Source: Zygnema cylindricum (lineage: Eukaryota > Streptophyta > Zygnematophyceae > Zygnematales > Zygnemataceae). From it: DNA of 64,000 nt. The notes beneath the pieces were generated by a model. That model worked only from the letters and a program-made list of their open reading frames with translations, was not told where the DNA came from and did not search any database. The position numbers and the translations under genes were made by a program. Location of the stretch: contig JBBHKE010000834.1 in the NCBI GenBank assembly GCA_037447655.1, positions 224,501-288,500 of the forward strand. The letters are read 5' to 3'. Positions 21,909 to 36,795 of this stretch are shown piece after piece; the first letter of the stretch is position 1, and every line of letters begins with the position of its first letter.

Positions 21909-23171
21909 CACCGCCAATTGTTATTAGCGTGTAGGTTTCTTTAGCGTGTACAACCAATTACAGTGGTGTACGCTATTTAAGAATTTGGAAATTTTGGAAA
22001 AAATCATACATTCTAATTGTTTGATTATGGTAATTTGGATCTTTGTAAAAAGAAATGTCGGTCGCAAACATGTTACACTAATATAGGTACTTAACGATGA
22101 AAAAAATGTTATTAAATGCGTACCTGACTATGTACCCGTACATTTTCGTACATTTGCGTACTATTTTCGTACAATTCAGTTCTTTTAGGGGGTTTGAGGA
22201 ATTTTAGGGTACATTCTCGTGCGTTCTCAAATATTTATGTTAAACAACCAACTATTATTCGTACATTTGCGTACAGTGTCCGTATTTTTTCGTAATTTTG
22301 ACGGTTATTATTTTGAGATTTTTAGGGTACATTTTCGTACTTTTCCGTATATTTCAGTTATAAGGGCTTACATTTTTCGTACATATACGTACGGAGTCCG
22401 TATATTTCAGTACTTTTAGGGTTAGTGATGGGGGGATTTTGAGGGTGTTTAGGGTACTTCCCGTACATTTCGTACATTCCGGTAAAATACAGTACAACTG
22501 CCTTACATTATCCGTACTCCTAGGCTTTTTAGGGTACACATGTCGTACAGCGGCGTACATTTCCGTATGTTTTTCGTACGTTTTTAGGATTTTTTAAGAT
22601 TTTTTAGGGTTAAGGGGACGGTTTTCGTACGTTTTCGTACATCATACAGCGAAAACTAACGAACGGTATGAAAGTAACGAATACTACATAGTTTTCGGAA
22701 AAAAGTCGAAATCCGTACAAATAGGACAACTATGAAATTTTGGAAAAAATCATACATTCTAATTGTTTGATTATGCTAATTTGGATCTTTGAAAAAAAAA
22801 ATATCGGTCGCAAACATGCTTACACTAATGTAGGTCTCCGTACAAAATCTGACAAATGGTACACAAATCGTATATTCACACGGTCGAAACGCGGCTGTCG
22901 GACGAATATGTGCGAACGAGATTTTTTACGACCTGGTTTTTTTTCCTTTTTAGAACGTACATTCTCATGCGTCCGCGGTTTCTAACACTAATTTATTGTA
23001 TTTTTTAACTTAAAAAGGTACATTTATGTACGGTCTGACACTGATCACGTACTGAAAATAACCCTAAATAGAATAAAGAAAAAATATATAATGAACTACA
23101 CTAATGGAGAATAAAAAATAAAAAAAGCCGGACGGAATTAGTGTACACAATGCTATTAACGATTGGCGGTG
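21909..23171 (+). mobile_element. TA-target MITE, family B, with internal insertion/duplication
   Basis: The left end CACCGCCAATTGTTATTAGC at 21909 and right end ATTAACGATTGGCGGTG at 23171 are flanked by TA. Its body matches the 534-bp copy at 42123-42656. An extra ~650 bp separates two copies of a ~100-bp internal segment (AAATTTTGGAAAAAATCATA at about 21985 and 22737), so this copy was interrupted. The right two-thirds lie inside the 3.78-kb duplicated segment. Confidence 0.75.
22190..22660. repeat. Degenerate TTTAGGGTAC / CGTAC-rich array
   Basis: Telomere-like TTTTAGGG followed by TACATT recurs at about 22204, 22319, 22447 and 22529, with many TTTTCGTACATTT words between. The array is too irregular for a simple satellite. 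An identical copy lies at 26897-27367 in the duplicated segment. Its frames are not genes. Confidence 0.6.
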
Positions 23172-24164
23172 TAGTGTACTGCATCGAGCCCATTTTTAGT
23201 CGATTTTAAGAAACTCGATATCCGTACAATACTTGAGGCTCGCTAGCATAGAGGTTTCACTCGTTAAAATTTTGAAATTTTTACGATTATGCATTATTTC
23301 TAGGGTTTTTTAACTTTGCGTAAATTTCGTATACTTTTCATGTACGGATAGAGTGTACGGATTAATGTACGGAATTAAAAAAAAAAGGGCTAAAAGTACA
23401 CCGTGAATCGCTGTTAGAGTTAGGAAATCGATACAGTTTCCCATGCTTTTAGGGTAGCCGCGAAAGTTTGTGTTCACATATTCGACGCCTGAATATGCGA
23501 GAACGCTTAATTTTGTACGTTTGTACAGAATAATGAGTAGTACTAGTACGGGCTGACACATTTCCCCTCGTCTTTTTGACTTGGAATCAAATCTGAGTAC
23601 GCTTTTCCGTGCGACGCACTCAATTATCCCTTTCGACGCCATTCTCTGACACTTGTTTTGTGTGTCTGTACTGTACTAAATAATGAGCAGTTCTAGAATG
23701 GACTGACACATTTTTAAATTACACTATCTATAAATATTCGACATTAGAATAATTAACGCTAGCTAAAAAGTACCAATGTTGATGTAAACTTTTTTTGAGT
23801 TAAATTTGATTAATTGCAATTTTTTTACTTACATGCGCGTGATGGGCAATGAAAAAAATAGGGAGTACTCTCCTTAGTGTTAATAAAAAAACCGTTACTT
23901 TAATACATGGGCACATACCCTAAGTTGTAGTAGTACTTTTGTTGAAATTTTACGTATTTTTATTTTATAATTAAGTCAAAGTCGGTCAACGCATTTTAAA
24001 AAACGTGAAATTTTGAATAGTGCGCATATGCATTTTTTTTCAAAATACTTTTCCATGCGCATAGTACGAATGAAACATCTATGCTCGCTAGGTACCGAAT
24101 TTAGCACGTTGTTGTATCTTGCAATTGCAAGTTATCGATTTCGACATTTGAAACATTTTAAATT

Positions 24165-25218
24165 GTTCGAAAACTTTTAGAGGACCATATGCCGATATTC
24201 AATATGTACCTAATTTTAGGTACACTAATCGATATGTTGAAGAGTTAAATATCGCGATGTTTTGCCGATATGTCGTGTGGATATGTCGATGTATTTTATC
24301 GCGATATATCGAAGCTTTTATTCTTGTTTTTTTTTATCATTCGTAGGTGTTTGTGTCCCGATACACGTTCCATATTATATTTTCTGGGTTTCATAGTTAT
24401 TTCTGTAGTTTTTACTCACATTATGCTTGAAAAATATGATTAGTTTTTCCTCACATTATGCTTGAAAAATATGATTTCTTAAATAATAGACTTGTACTAG
24501 TGCTACTGGTGCTGCTGCTAGTGCTAGCCCAAATTACACCACAAATGATAATAACATTAATAGTAAAAAAAATACATTTATGACACTTCTTTGAACATTT
24601 CTTAAACAAGCTTTACCATTAAAACATTTATTAAAGCAATTCAAAACCATTTTTTAACACAAAAATACAACATACTTTTTCTAACCATTTTTGGAATTCA
24701 CCATTTCTCGTACATAATGAAAAACGGCTAGTCAACACATGTGCAAACTCCAAAACAAAATAGTGAAATACTAAATTTGACAACAGTACATGTGACGTAA
24801 CATATTTTGACATGTTTTTTGTAGCATATTTCGTTTTTTTTGTCATAAATGTTGACTTATTTTTCTATTTAACTAAATTAGTGTGATTTTTTTCGTTTGA
24901 AAATTTGAAGTTCTGTACGTAACTACGTACTAATTAAGTAATTATATAAGGTACTATTTTTTTTGCGGTTACTTGTTGCGCCGTCTACATTGAAGTTACG
25001 TAACAAAATTCACGTCATACGTGGCGTACCATACAATTTTTCGTTTTCGATAAATACTACATTATATAAAAGTATTAAATCTAAACAGTACTAGATATCG
25101 TGATATACATCGCAATGTATTATGTTGGTCCCGATACAATATATTGAGGCCACTGACCGATCGATAATCGATATATTGAAATCATCGCGATATAATTTTA
25201 CCCGATACCCAACATTAT
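24165..25218. mobile_element. hAT-like non-autonomous element (family D), copy in repeat 1
   Basis: The right end ATTTTACCCGATACCCAACA matches the right end of the 349-bp element at 38738-39086. The left part has GGACCATATGCCGATATTC, matching that element's left subterminal GGACCTTTTGCCGATATTC. Many CGATATATCG words occur near both ends, as in all family D copies. The same element recurs at 28872-29925. No transposase frame is present. The left boundary is approximate. Confidence 0.55.
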
Positions 25219-25521
25219 TGAAAAGTGCAAAAATGTTGAAAATTTTTAATCACCCAGTGTTGTCTCTGTCGTATTTATTACCTATCATTTTTTTTTGCTG
25301 TTATAGGCCATTTAGGCGATGTTGAGGGTTCTTAAGGGAAAATGAGCTTTTATTCCAACAAAATTAAACTAAAAAAAAATAAAATTGTCGTCTAGTTCAA
25401 AATGCAGTTGGAGTCAGATTCCAACAAGATGGGTTGAAGACAACGAGAGTAAAAACTGTCTCTATCTCTATGTCTTTATTTTTTTTGTCATAATCAAAAT
25501 AAATACAACTGCCAAAAAACT

Positions 25522-26496
25522 AGTGTTGTATAGCGGATAACGGATATGTACCTTTTTTTAACCGATTATCAATGTAATGCTTTGATATATCAGTAACAAA
25601 ATTATCGAGATAAATTTCTGATATATCGGAATAAATTTTTGACAATTATCGGGCCGATAACTATTGAGGATAACTCGGTACTGTAATCGTATCATGCCCG
25701 GTGCTTGCCCCCCCCCCAGAGGTCGCAAACGGTCAACCGAAACCGTGACCGACCGTTAACCGACCGTCCGCGCCGGATCCGGAACGGATTCGGTTGCCAA
25801 ATTTTGGGGGTCGGGCGGTTACGGTCGGTTGACTCACCAGGAAAAAAAAAAGGTCAATTACGGTCGGTCAAACAAAAAACCAAAAAAATGAAAACTTTGT
25901 ACTTTTTTTTTCCAACATTATTGTTCTTTGTACTTTTTGTATCGTGGAAGTACGTGGCATCATGATTAGCGTCGCAAATTTGACACGGTACTAACACTAT
26001 TCATTTCGCGAATCTTACAAAAAGATAAGGGCCGCATATCGTAATCTATTGACCCTAAACCTAATCCTAGTGTTATGTATTTTTGACCATTTGCCGATAA
26101 CCGATATGCCCCTTTTTTTGGCCTATCGATGACCGATATATTGGCACAATATATCGTTACAGTTGTTATTCGATAACCAATATTTATCGTTTTGTTATCG
26201 CTATAACACCGGCTCAATAACTATTGGCGATAATTGTACGGTTCGTAATCCACGTATGGAACAGATTATCATACATGGCATGCCACGCTATATACAATAA
26301 ACAATATAATACGGTACATAATAAATTATTATTACAAAGCGTACTATATTTCTTCATTTGTTGCCGATAGAGAATATGTTAGTATGGGAGCGATATATTG
26401 GGAGTTTGGGACCCCTCACCATTTGAAAAACGATAACTATCGGTATCGGTGTTATAGCGATGATTTATTTTGCCAATGCACAATACTCTTAACACA
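25522..26496. mobile_element. hAT-like element (family E), spanning the repeat 1 edge
   Basis: It begins TAGTGTTGTATAGCGG. The right end, with CGATAACTATCGGTAT and ending near CACAATACT, matches in reverse the start of the element at 35239 (AGTGTTGTGTATCGG). It includes a block of CGGTCAACCGAAACCG/GTCGGTT words at 25718-25870. The large duplication ends inside this element at 25890, so repeat 2 holds only its left half. Confidence 0.5.
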
Positions 26497-26817
26497 ACTT
26501 CCGAACAAATCCGAATCTAATCGAATAGTCAGATGACAAGTTCGTATTTTTGTTTGGTTGTCAAAATGCTATTTTAACTGCGATGTGTACGGATGCCACC
26601 GTAACTTACCGCGCAAGCTTTGTCTATAGGGAAGATTCTCCGTACTAGATTTCCGCGTGTCTCCGAAAACAAAAATTGTCATTTACCAGTCGTGACATTT
26701 GTGTGACATTTGTAGACAGAATTTAATCGTGTTCATAGTTGTCCCGTGCGCATAATAAGCACGAAACGAACGCGCGAATACTATGCACGATAGGCATTTA
26801 AAGATTTTTTTTTTTTT
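25891..26817. other. Unduplicated spacer between the two 3.78-kb repeats
   Basis: This 925-bp spacer holds the right half of the family E element (to 26496) and about 320 bp of anonymous sequence ending in a T run. No gene was seen. Confidence 0.6.
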
Positions 26818-29800
26818 ATTAAATGCGTACCTGACTATGTACTCGTACATTTTCATACTTTTGCGTACTACTTTCGTACATTTCAGTACTTTTAGGGGGT
26901 TTGAGGAATTTTAGGGTACATTCTCGTGCGTTCTCAAATATTTATGTTAAACAACCAACTATTATTCGTACATTTGCGTACAGTGTCCGTATTTTTTCGT
27001 AATTTTGACGGTTATTATTTTGAGATTTTTAGGGTACATTTTCGTACTTTTCCGTATATTTCAGTTATAAGGGCTTACATTTTTCGTACATATACGTACG
27101 GAGTCCGTATATTTCAGTACTTTTAGGGTTAGTGATGGGGGGATTTTGAGGGTGTTTAGGGTACTTCCCGTACATTTCGTACATTCCGGTAAAATACAGT
27201 ACAACTGCCTTACATTATCCGTACTCCTAGGCTTTTTAGGGTACACATGTCGTACAGCGGCGTACATTTCCGTATGTTTTTCGTACGTTTTTAGGATTTT
27301 TTAAGATTTTTTAGGGTTAAGGGGACGGTTTTCGTACGTTTTCGTACATCATACAGCGAAAACTAACGAACGGTATGAAAGTAACGAATACTACATAGTT
27401 TTCGGAAAAAAGTCGAAATCCGTACAAATAGGACAACTATGAAATTTTGGAAAAAATCATACATTCTAATTGTTTGATTATGCTAATTTGGATCTTTGAA
27501 AAAAAAAATATCGGTCGCAAACATGCTTACACTAATGTAGGTCTCCGTACAAAATCTGACAAATGGTACACAAATCGTATATTCACACGGTCGAAACGCG
27601 GCTGTCGGACGAATATGTGCGAACGAGATTTTTTACGACCTGGTTTTTTTTCCTTTTTAGAACGTACATTCTCATGCGTCCGCGGTTTCTAACACTAATT
27701 TATTGTATTTTTTAACTTAAAAAGGTACATTTATGTACGGTCTGACACTGATCACGTACTGAAAATAACCCTAAATAGAATAAAGAAAAAATATATAATG
27801 AACTACACTAATGGAGAATAAAAAATAAAAAAAGCCGGACGGAATTAGTGTACACAATGCTATTAACGATTGGCGGTGTAGTGTACTGCATCGAGCCCAT
27901 TTTTAGTCGATTTTAAGAAACTCGATATCCGTACAATACTTGAGGCTCGCTAGCATAGAGGTTTCACTCGTTAAAATTTTGAAATTTTTACGATTATGCA
28001 TTATTTCTAGGGTTTTTTAACTTTGCGTAAATTTCGTATACTTTTCATGTACGGATAGAGTGTACGGATTAATGTACGGAATTAAAAAAAAAAGGGCTAA
28101 AAGTACACCGTGAATCGCTGTTAGAGTTAGGAAATCGATACAGTTTCCCATGCTTTTAGGGTAGCCGCGAAAGTTTGTGTTCACATATTCGACGCCTGAA
28201 TATGCGAGAACGCTTAATTTTGTACGTTTGTACAGAATAATGAGTAGTACTAGTACGGGCTGACACATTTCCCCTCGTCTTTTTGACTTGGAATCAAATC
28301 TGAGTACGCTTTTCCGTGCGACGCACTCAATTATCCCTTTCGACGCCATTCTCTGACACTTGTTTTGTGTGTCTGTACTGTACTAAATAATGAGCAGTTC
28401 TAGAATGGACTGACACATTTTTAAATTACACTATCTATAAATATTCGACATTAGAATAATTAACGCTAGCTAAAAAGTACCAATGTTGATGTAAACTTTT
28501 TTTGAGTTAAATTTGATTAATTGCAATTTTTTTACTTACATGCGCGTGATGGGCAATGAAAAAAATAGGGAGTACTCTCCTTAGTGTTAATAAAAAAACC
28601 GTTACTTTAATACATGGGCACATACCCTAAGTTGTAGTAGTACTTTTGTTGAAATTTTACGTATTTTTATTTTATAATTAAGTCAAAGTCGGTCAACGCA
28701 TTTTAAAAAACGTGAAATTTTGAATAGTGCGCATATGCATTTTTTTTCAAAATACTTTTCCATGCGCATAGTACGAATGAAACATCTATGCTCGCTAGGT
28801 ACCGAATTTAGCACGTTGTTGTATCTTGCAATTGCAAGTTATCGATTTCGACATTTGAAACATTTTAAATTGTTCGAAAACTTTTAGAGGACCATATGCC
28901 GATATTCAATATGTACCTAATTTTAGGTACACTAATCGATATGTTGAAGAGTTAAATATCGCGATGTTTTGCCGATATGTCGTGTGGATATGTCGATGTA
29001 TTTTATCGCGATATATCGAAGCTTTTATTCTTGTTTTTTTTTATCATTCGTAGGTGTTTGTGTCCCGATACACGTTCCATATTATATTTTCTGGGTTTCA
29101 TAGTTATTTCTGTAGTTTTTACTCACATTATGCTTGAAAAATATGATTAGTTTTTCCTCACATTATGCTTGAAAAATATGATTTCTTAAATAATAGACTT
29201 GTACTAGTGCTACTGGTGCTGCTGCTAGTGCTAGCCCAAATTACACCACAAATGATAATAACATTAATAGTAAAAAAAATACATTTATGACACTTCTTTG
29301 AACATTTCTTAAACAAGCTTTACCATTAAAACATTTATTAAAGCAATTCAAAACCATTTTTTAACACAAAAATACAACATACTTTTTCTAACCATTTTTG
29401 GAATTCACCATTTCTCGTACATAATGAAAAACGGCTAGTCAACACATGTGCAAACTCCAAAACAAAATAGTGAAATACTAAATTTGACAACAGTACATGT
29501 GACGTAACATATTTTGACATGTTTTTTGTAGCATATTTCGTTTTTTTTGTCATAAATGTTGACTTATTTTTCTATTTAACTAAATTAGTGTGATTTTTTT
29601 CGTTTGAAAATTTGAAGTTCTGTACGTAACTACGTACTAATTAAGTAATTATATAAGGTACTATTTTTTTTGCGGTTACTTGTTGCGCCGTCTACATTGA
29701 AGTTACGTAACAAAATTCACGTCATACGTGGCGTACCATACAATTTTTCGTTTTCGATAAATACTACATTATATAAAAGTATTAAATCTAAACAGTACTA

Positions 29801-30599
29801 GATATCGTGATATACATCGCAATGTATTATGTTGGTCCCGATACAATATATTGAGGCCACTGACCGATCGATAATCGATATATTGAAATCATCGCGATAT
29901 AATTTTACCCGATACCCAACATTATTGAAAAGTGCAAAAATGTTGAAAATTTTTAATCACCCAGTGTTGTCTCTGTCGTATTTATTACCTATCATTTTTT
30001 TTTGCTGTTATAGGCCATTTAGGCGATGTTGAGGGTTCTTAAGGGAAAATGAGCTTTTATTCCAACAAAATTAAACTAAAAAAAAATAAAATTGTCGTCT
30101 AGTTCAAAATGCAGTTGGAGTCAGATTCCAACAAGATGGGTTGAAGACAACGAGAGTAAAAACTGTCTCTATCTCTATGTCTTTATTTTTTTTGTCATAA
30201 TCAAAATAAATACAACTGCCAAAAAACTAGTGTTGTATAGCGGATAACGGATATGTACCTTTTTTTAACCGATTATCAATGTAATGCTTTGATATATCAG
30301 TAACAAAATTATCGAGATAAATTTCTGATATATCGGAATAAATTTTTGACAATTATCGGGCCGATAACTATTGAGGATAACTCGGTACTGTAATCGTATC
30401 ATGCCCGGTGCTTGCCCCCCCCCCAGAGGTCGCAAACGGTCAACCGAAACCGTGACCGACCGTTAACCGACCGTCCGCGCCGGATCCGGAACGGATTCGG
30501 TTGCCAAATTTTGGGGGTCGGGCGGTTACGGTCGGTTGACTCACCAGGAAAAAAAAAAGGTCAATTACGGTCGGTCAAACAAAAAACCAAAAAAAATGA

Positions 30600-30600
<1 letters not shown>
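26818..30600 (+). repeat. Large direct repeat, copy 2 (3.78 kb)
   Basis: Second copy of 22112-25890. It starts in the same ATTAAATGCGTACCTGAC but after a different, T-rich flank. It stops in a run of A followed by TGAA where a (TA)n tract takes over. Internal features: family B MITE right part ending at 27878, family D hAT-like element 28872-29925, and the truncated family E element from 30229. Confidence 0.95.
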
Positions 30601-32743
<2,143 letters not shown>

Positions 32744-32745
32744 CT

Positions 32746-33280
32746 ACACCGCGAATTGTAATTAGCATTATTAACACTAATTCCATCACGACGAATTTTG
32801 ACCCAAAAACCTTAAAAAGAGTAAATAACTCTAAATTTTTCTTTACATTATTCAAGGTACTATTTGAATCAGCGTTAACAACTATAGTATAGTGTCGTTT
32901 TAAATAGTGTGGCTGGCGTACAAAATTGTACCGTATTAACGAAAAAAATACAAAAATGATTTAATACATGTCATTATGTTGTAACTGCGTATTTACAAAC
33001 CGCGTAGTGCAAACGTCATAATGACGTGAAACTGTACGTTTTGAGAGATTGCGTTTTCACAAACCGCGTAGTGAAAACGTCATAATGACGTGAAATTGTA
33101 CGTTTGTCAGATTTTGTATGTGTACCTAAAAGATATTCAAAGCGGATAATTATTACGGACAGAAGCCCAAATTAGAGTAAGTGATAAACTAGAGTAAAAC
33201 CTTTTTTGAAAAAACGAAAAAAATAAAAATTAGAATGGATAACACTAATTATTTATTTACAATAATTACGATTCGGGGTG
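32746..33280. mobile_element. TA-target MITE, ~535 bp
   Basis: It lies between TA dinucleotides, with left end CACCGCGAATTGTAATTAGC and right end AATTACGATTCGGGGTG. Near-terminal words (ACACTAATT, AAAAGAGTAAATA) resemble families B and C. It carries an internal 64-bp tandem duplication. Confidence 0.7.
32995..33122. repeat. 64-bp tandem duplication (two copies)
   Basis: ACAAACCGCGTAGTGC at 32995 and ACAAACCGCGTAGTGA at 33059 each begin a unit containing the palindrome AACGTCATAATGACGT followed by GAAA(C/T)TGTACGTTT. The copies differ at only a few positions in the unit core. Confidence 0.85.
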
Positions 33281-34112
33281 TAATAAACGCTTAATGCTAA
33301 TAACAATGAGCGTTGTATTTTTCTACTTTTTTCGGTTACGAGTGGGTACGGTTAGTCGCAAGAAATCGAGTTTTGGTTAAATTTTATTTTCGTAAACGCC
33401 GGTCGGTTAACGGTTAAATTTTTTGGAGCGTGACATAACCCGGTCGGGCTTCGGTTACTCAGTTTTTGAAAAAAAAAACGGTCGATTTCGGTTATGTAAA
33501 ATCTTGACTTTTGCGACCTCTGGCGGTAAGTGACCCTCGATAGTCGATATACAACATTAATCTCTAAACTTTAGACGACAACTTTGACCTTCCGTATATT
33601 TTGCTTTTTCTCATTTGCCACGCAGTCCCTCATTTTATCCAGTTTGTGGCCCTAGACGTGTACTATTGGTTCACTTACGACAAATAAGATACGGTATGAC
33701 GGACGCAGCAATGTGAACTCTACAAGGGCGAAGTGCATGTGCCTTCTGACAGGGTGGATTCAATTCTAAAGGGACCGACGAGAATAACTTTGACGGATGA
33801 TATCCTGTGACGGTGCTGACGGTCTTTCCCATTGACATTCGTGGATAGGACTTCGCGTTTTATAACATTATGAAGCAGTTTGTACAATGATAGAGTACGT
33901 GTTAATGACTTAGGGTGGACTTCCATTAGGCGTCTCAGTAAGTATACGGAAAATTTTACTGAAGGGCGTGCCATCCATCAGGTCGCGACAGTAGGTCTTA
34001 ACAAACTGTAGGGTTAGTGACGTGGCGTCTCGGATAAAAAGTATAATAGCATCCGATGGTCCGAATTCCCGCCTACAACCCTGGATATTTTTCTGTAATG
34101 GCGTTTTCCTTA
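33281..34112. other. Repeat debris
   Basis: The block 33336-33530 shares GGTCGGTTAACGGTTAAATT, GGAGCGTGACATAACCCGG and CTTTTGCGACCTCTG with the segments at 46714-47165 and 25718-25870, so it is a diverged member of that family. The rest (33531-34112) has no recognised content. Confidence 0.45.
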
Positions 34113-35238
34113 GGGTACGTCCCCATGTAAGCGATATTTTGAAAAAATATTTTGGACTGTAGTGGAGTATTCCGTACTACTTTGAAAAGCGTCCCTATGT
34201 GCGGAAATGAAATCGGAACTTTGGAATGTGACGGGTGTAGATGTGGTTACAACTTGCGACGGTTGGAAACGACTACGAAACTTACTATGAATGATGACGT
34301 ACGCGATAACTTCGACGGTTGTAAACGTCTACAATACACGCGGCAATTAGTGACGTCTCAAAACCTAACGACAGATGTACACATCTACTATGACAAATGG
34401 TGTCACAACCCCCGCGACATCACGTGACATCGTAATGTTGACCGTGACATTATAGACATCAGACCACGTCAGACCATGAGTGTTACCGCTGTCACACTCC
34501 TACCCTACTACCACTGTCACACTCCTACCCTGCTACCGCTGTCACACTCTTACCCTGCTACCGCTGTCACACTCCTACCCTGCTACCATTGTCTAGTTGA
34601 CTCCTCTCCGCCTGCGTATTTTTACAAAACCAAGATATTTTATACTTCGCAATTTCTTCCTTTGCCACACCTTCTTCAAAAATTTAATTTGTTGCGGAGA
34701 AAAGGTAATCCGTTGCAGAAAAACTGCCAGGAAACATTTTTTCTGAGACGTATTTACGAGTGCTTCGTCGCAATTTTTTACAAAAAAAAAAAAAAACAAC
34801 AATTTCAAGAGCTTTGCATTGTGTGAGACATGGAGTGTGAGGGAGCGTGATGGTGGAAGTGGGAGAGAGTGTTCGGTAGGTGGAGAGCGTACGGTAGAAG
34901 GAGAGAAGCTACTCTCTCGCGGATTTCACCTTGATGAAATGACGTTGAAAGCGAAAGACCCCTGAAAAAAAAAATCGTACAGGTCGCAAAGCGATATTTT
35001 TGTTTTTTTGATTGACCTAAAATTTTCCCACTCGTGTAGCGCGTGCGTGGACCGATTTTCATTCGCCATTTGCGCGGTACTTTCTTTGAAATCACCTCAC
35101 GAGGTGATTTTTGATAAAGTTTTTGACTGGCTGGATTCTCTTGCCCGGGGGTCGAAAAAAGGAAAACGCCAAAATTTGTTAAGATAACGACAAGCTTATA
35201 GTACATTCAAAATATCGACTTGACATTTGCTGTACTTA
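34113..35238 (+). mobile_element. PIF/Harbinger-like non-autonomous element (family I), right end lost
   Basis: It starts GGGTACGTCCCCATGTAA after TTA. Along its length it aligns with the complete copy at 39552-40760. The match stops at GCTGTACTT (35238), where a hAT-like element begins. Short frames here are shared with the other copy and are not genes. TIR starting GGG and a TTA/TAA target fit the PIF/Harbinger superfamily. Confidence 0.75.
34482..34597. repeat. 25-bp minisatellite inside family I
   Basis: Unit TGCTACCGCTGTCACACTCC-TACCC, about 4.5 copies. The sister element has about 3.5 copies at 39921-40010, so copy number differs between elements. Confidence 0.9.
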
Positions 35239-35488
35239 GTGTTGTGTATCGGTAAAAAAATTATCGCGATAACACCAATACCGATAGTTATCGGTTATCG
35301 AACGGTCAGAGGTCCCGATATATCGGTCTGAGACCAACAAATTCCATATCGGCGATAACTTAAAAAAATATAGTATGCATACAATAGGACTTTATAACAT
35401 ACTGTATTATATTATATACTTTATATAGCGTGGCATGCCACGTATAAGAATCTGTTCCTTCTCTGTTTAACTGCGCTTTCTTACGGAC
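35239..35488 (+). mobile_element. hAT-like element (family E), left end, broken by a gap
   Basis: It begins AGTGTTGTGTATCGGTAAAA and has CGATAACACCAATACCGATA and GGCATGCCACG, all also found (inverted or direct) in the element at 25522-26496. It is inserted in a family I element. The right part is lost at the assembly gap. Confidence 0.6.
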
Positions 35489-35498
35489 NNNNNNNNNN
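35489..35498. other. Assembly gap (10 N)
   Basis: Ten N bases. The true length is unknown. The right ends of the two interrupted elements are missing, so some sequence is probably absent here or the flanks are misjoined. Confidence 0.99.
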
Positions 35499-36107
35499 TA
35501 AGTTAAATTTAATCTGATCTTATTTTACACCTACTTCTTGATCATCGTGTTTGATCAATAAATGCCAAATGTGGTTCATATGGACATAGGTCTGATACGT
35601 AATTGTGAATACCGAAGAGGTAATACAAAAACGGATATCATAAATATCATTGTTGTAATCTAAAAGGGAAATAGCTGTTAGCTAAGTTCATAAGTAGATC
35701 GTGTACTTGGTTGAGCTGAAGAAAAGGTTAAAACAAAATCTCCAGTAATTTGTTGATGTCCTGTGGTTTTGGTACATCTTTTCGCATCAAAGTAGTTTAG
35801 AAAACGAACATTTTGAGCAAACCCAAACGTAGACACAAGAACGAATACTTGAATCGATTGTCGATAAAGGGAAAATCTAATGTTGTTACTATAAATACTA
35901 TAGGCAAAAACATAATGGAGAAGCCATAAGTGTTAATGCATAGTCTGGATACAGGTATACTTGGTGTAAACCGTAAATAACTAGTTTGTGCTACTAGTTC
36001 TTCATCCACATTTTATTCTAGTCTAATTTAAATTGAATGCAAGATGTAGTTACTTACGTTGAGATCATTTCCTCAATATTCGAAAGGTGGTACCTACTAA
36101 ATTTTCC
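35499..36107. other. Anonymous AT-rich sequence
   Basis: No repeat seen elsewhere in the window and no protein motif were recognised. A 70-codon minus frame (35797-36009) is unremarkable. Confidence 0.4.
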
Positions 36108-36490
36108 TAATAAAGTTTCGACCCACTTTCGCATCCCTCCAGCTCACCTTCAAACTTCTACTAAAATCACCTCCCGGGGTGATTTTAACTAAAGTTCCAC
36201 AATATGAGAGAATAGGCAGATGTTGTCGCACGCGTTGGGGGTTTTTGACAATTTTTGTGTGTAGAGTCAAAAAAAAAAAACCCACTGTACGTTTCCAGTC
36301 CGTGCGTGGCTTTTTTCCCTGCGCTTTTTACCGTACAGGGGCCGTGGAGGGGTCTCGACCAACTAACGCCATTTCGCAAGAGCGAAGTCCGTGAAAGAGC
36401 ATCTCTCTCTCTCCCTCTCCCACTACGACATTTATCTCGCAATTTTTGCAATGAAAACGTCAATAATGGTATGAAATGAAAGATCTATGA
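36108..36490 (+). repeat. Dispersed repeat J, copy 1
   Basis: It aligns with 59743-60117 over its length: TTTCGACCCACTTTCGC at the left, CCATTTCGCAA-AGCGAAGTCCGTGAAAG in the middle and AATGAAAGATCTATGAAAA at the right. Identity is estimated by eye at roughly three quarters. It contains a short CTCTCTCTCCCTCTCCC run. Short open frames in both strands are chance. Confidence 0.8.
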
Positions 36491-36589
36491 AAATGATTTC
36501 TTTTTACTATCTTTGGGCGTATTTTGATAACAAGTAGAGTGAGAACGGACTAAAAAACAAAATCGGGAAACCATGGCGGAAAGTTTTAG

Positions 36590-36785
36590 AATTTGTGACG
36601 TCGACGCTGTCATAATTGAGCGTGACGTCAAAATGTCACAAACCCTAAACATCTACAATGTCAGAAGTAAATAGACGTCTACAACCGTCGATATTTTGTA
36701 AACGTCATCAAATGTCGCAAGTTTTGTAGTCGTCTACAACTGTCACAAATTACACCCACGTCTACATCCGTCACAATCTAAAGTA
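36590..36785. repeat. Cluster of GACGTCTACAACCGTC-type words
   Basis: About six imperfect copies of (G/C)(A/T)CGTCTACAACCGTCAC or its complement occur in 200 bp. The same word clusters near the ends of the family I elements (34230-34440, 39680-39900, 60270-60430, 63540-63735). Subterminal repeats of this sort are typical transposase-binding arrays; that role is inference. Confidence 0.6.
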
Positions 36786-36795
36786 ACGAACCCTA

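Larger units (their letters stand above)
22112..25890 (+). repeat. Large direct repeat, copy 1 (3.78 kb)
   Basis: It matches 26818-30600 at a constant offset of 4707 bp. Apart from six substitutions in the first ~70 bp and a one-base A-run difference at the end, no difference was noticed; all six short reading frames checked are identical in both copies. It contains most of a family B MITE, a hAT-like element and the left half of a second hAT-like element. It has no genes. Confidence 0.95.

Noticed and set aside
34482-34597. Regular 25-bp repeats as a CRISPR-like array
   Set aside because: The units are directly tandem without spacers, lie inside a transposon and the genome is eukaryotic.
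36185-36479. Overlapping small frames on both strands in repeat J
   Set aside because: The second copy at 59797-60104 keeps similar frames only because the sequence is similar; there is no motif, and frames occur on both strands.
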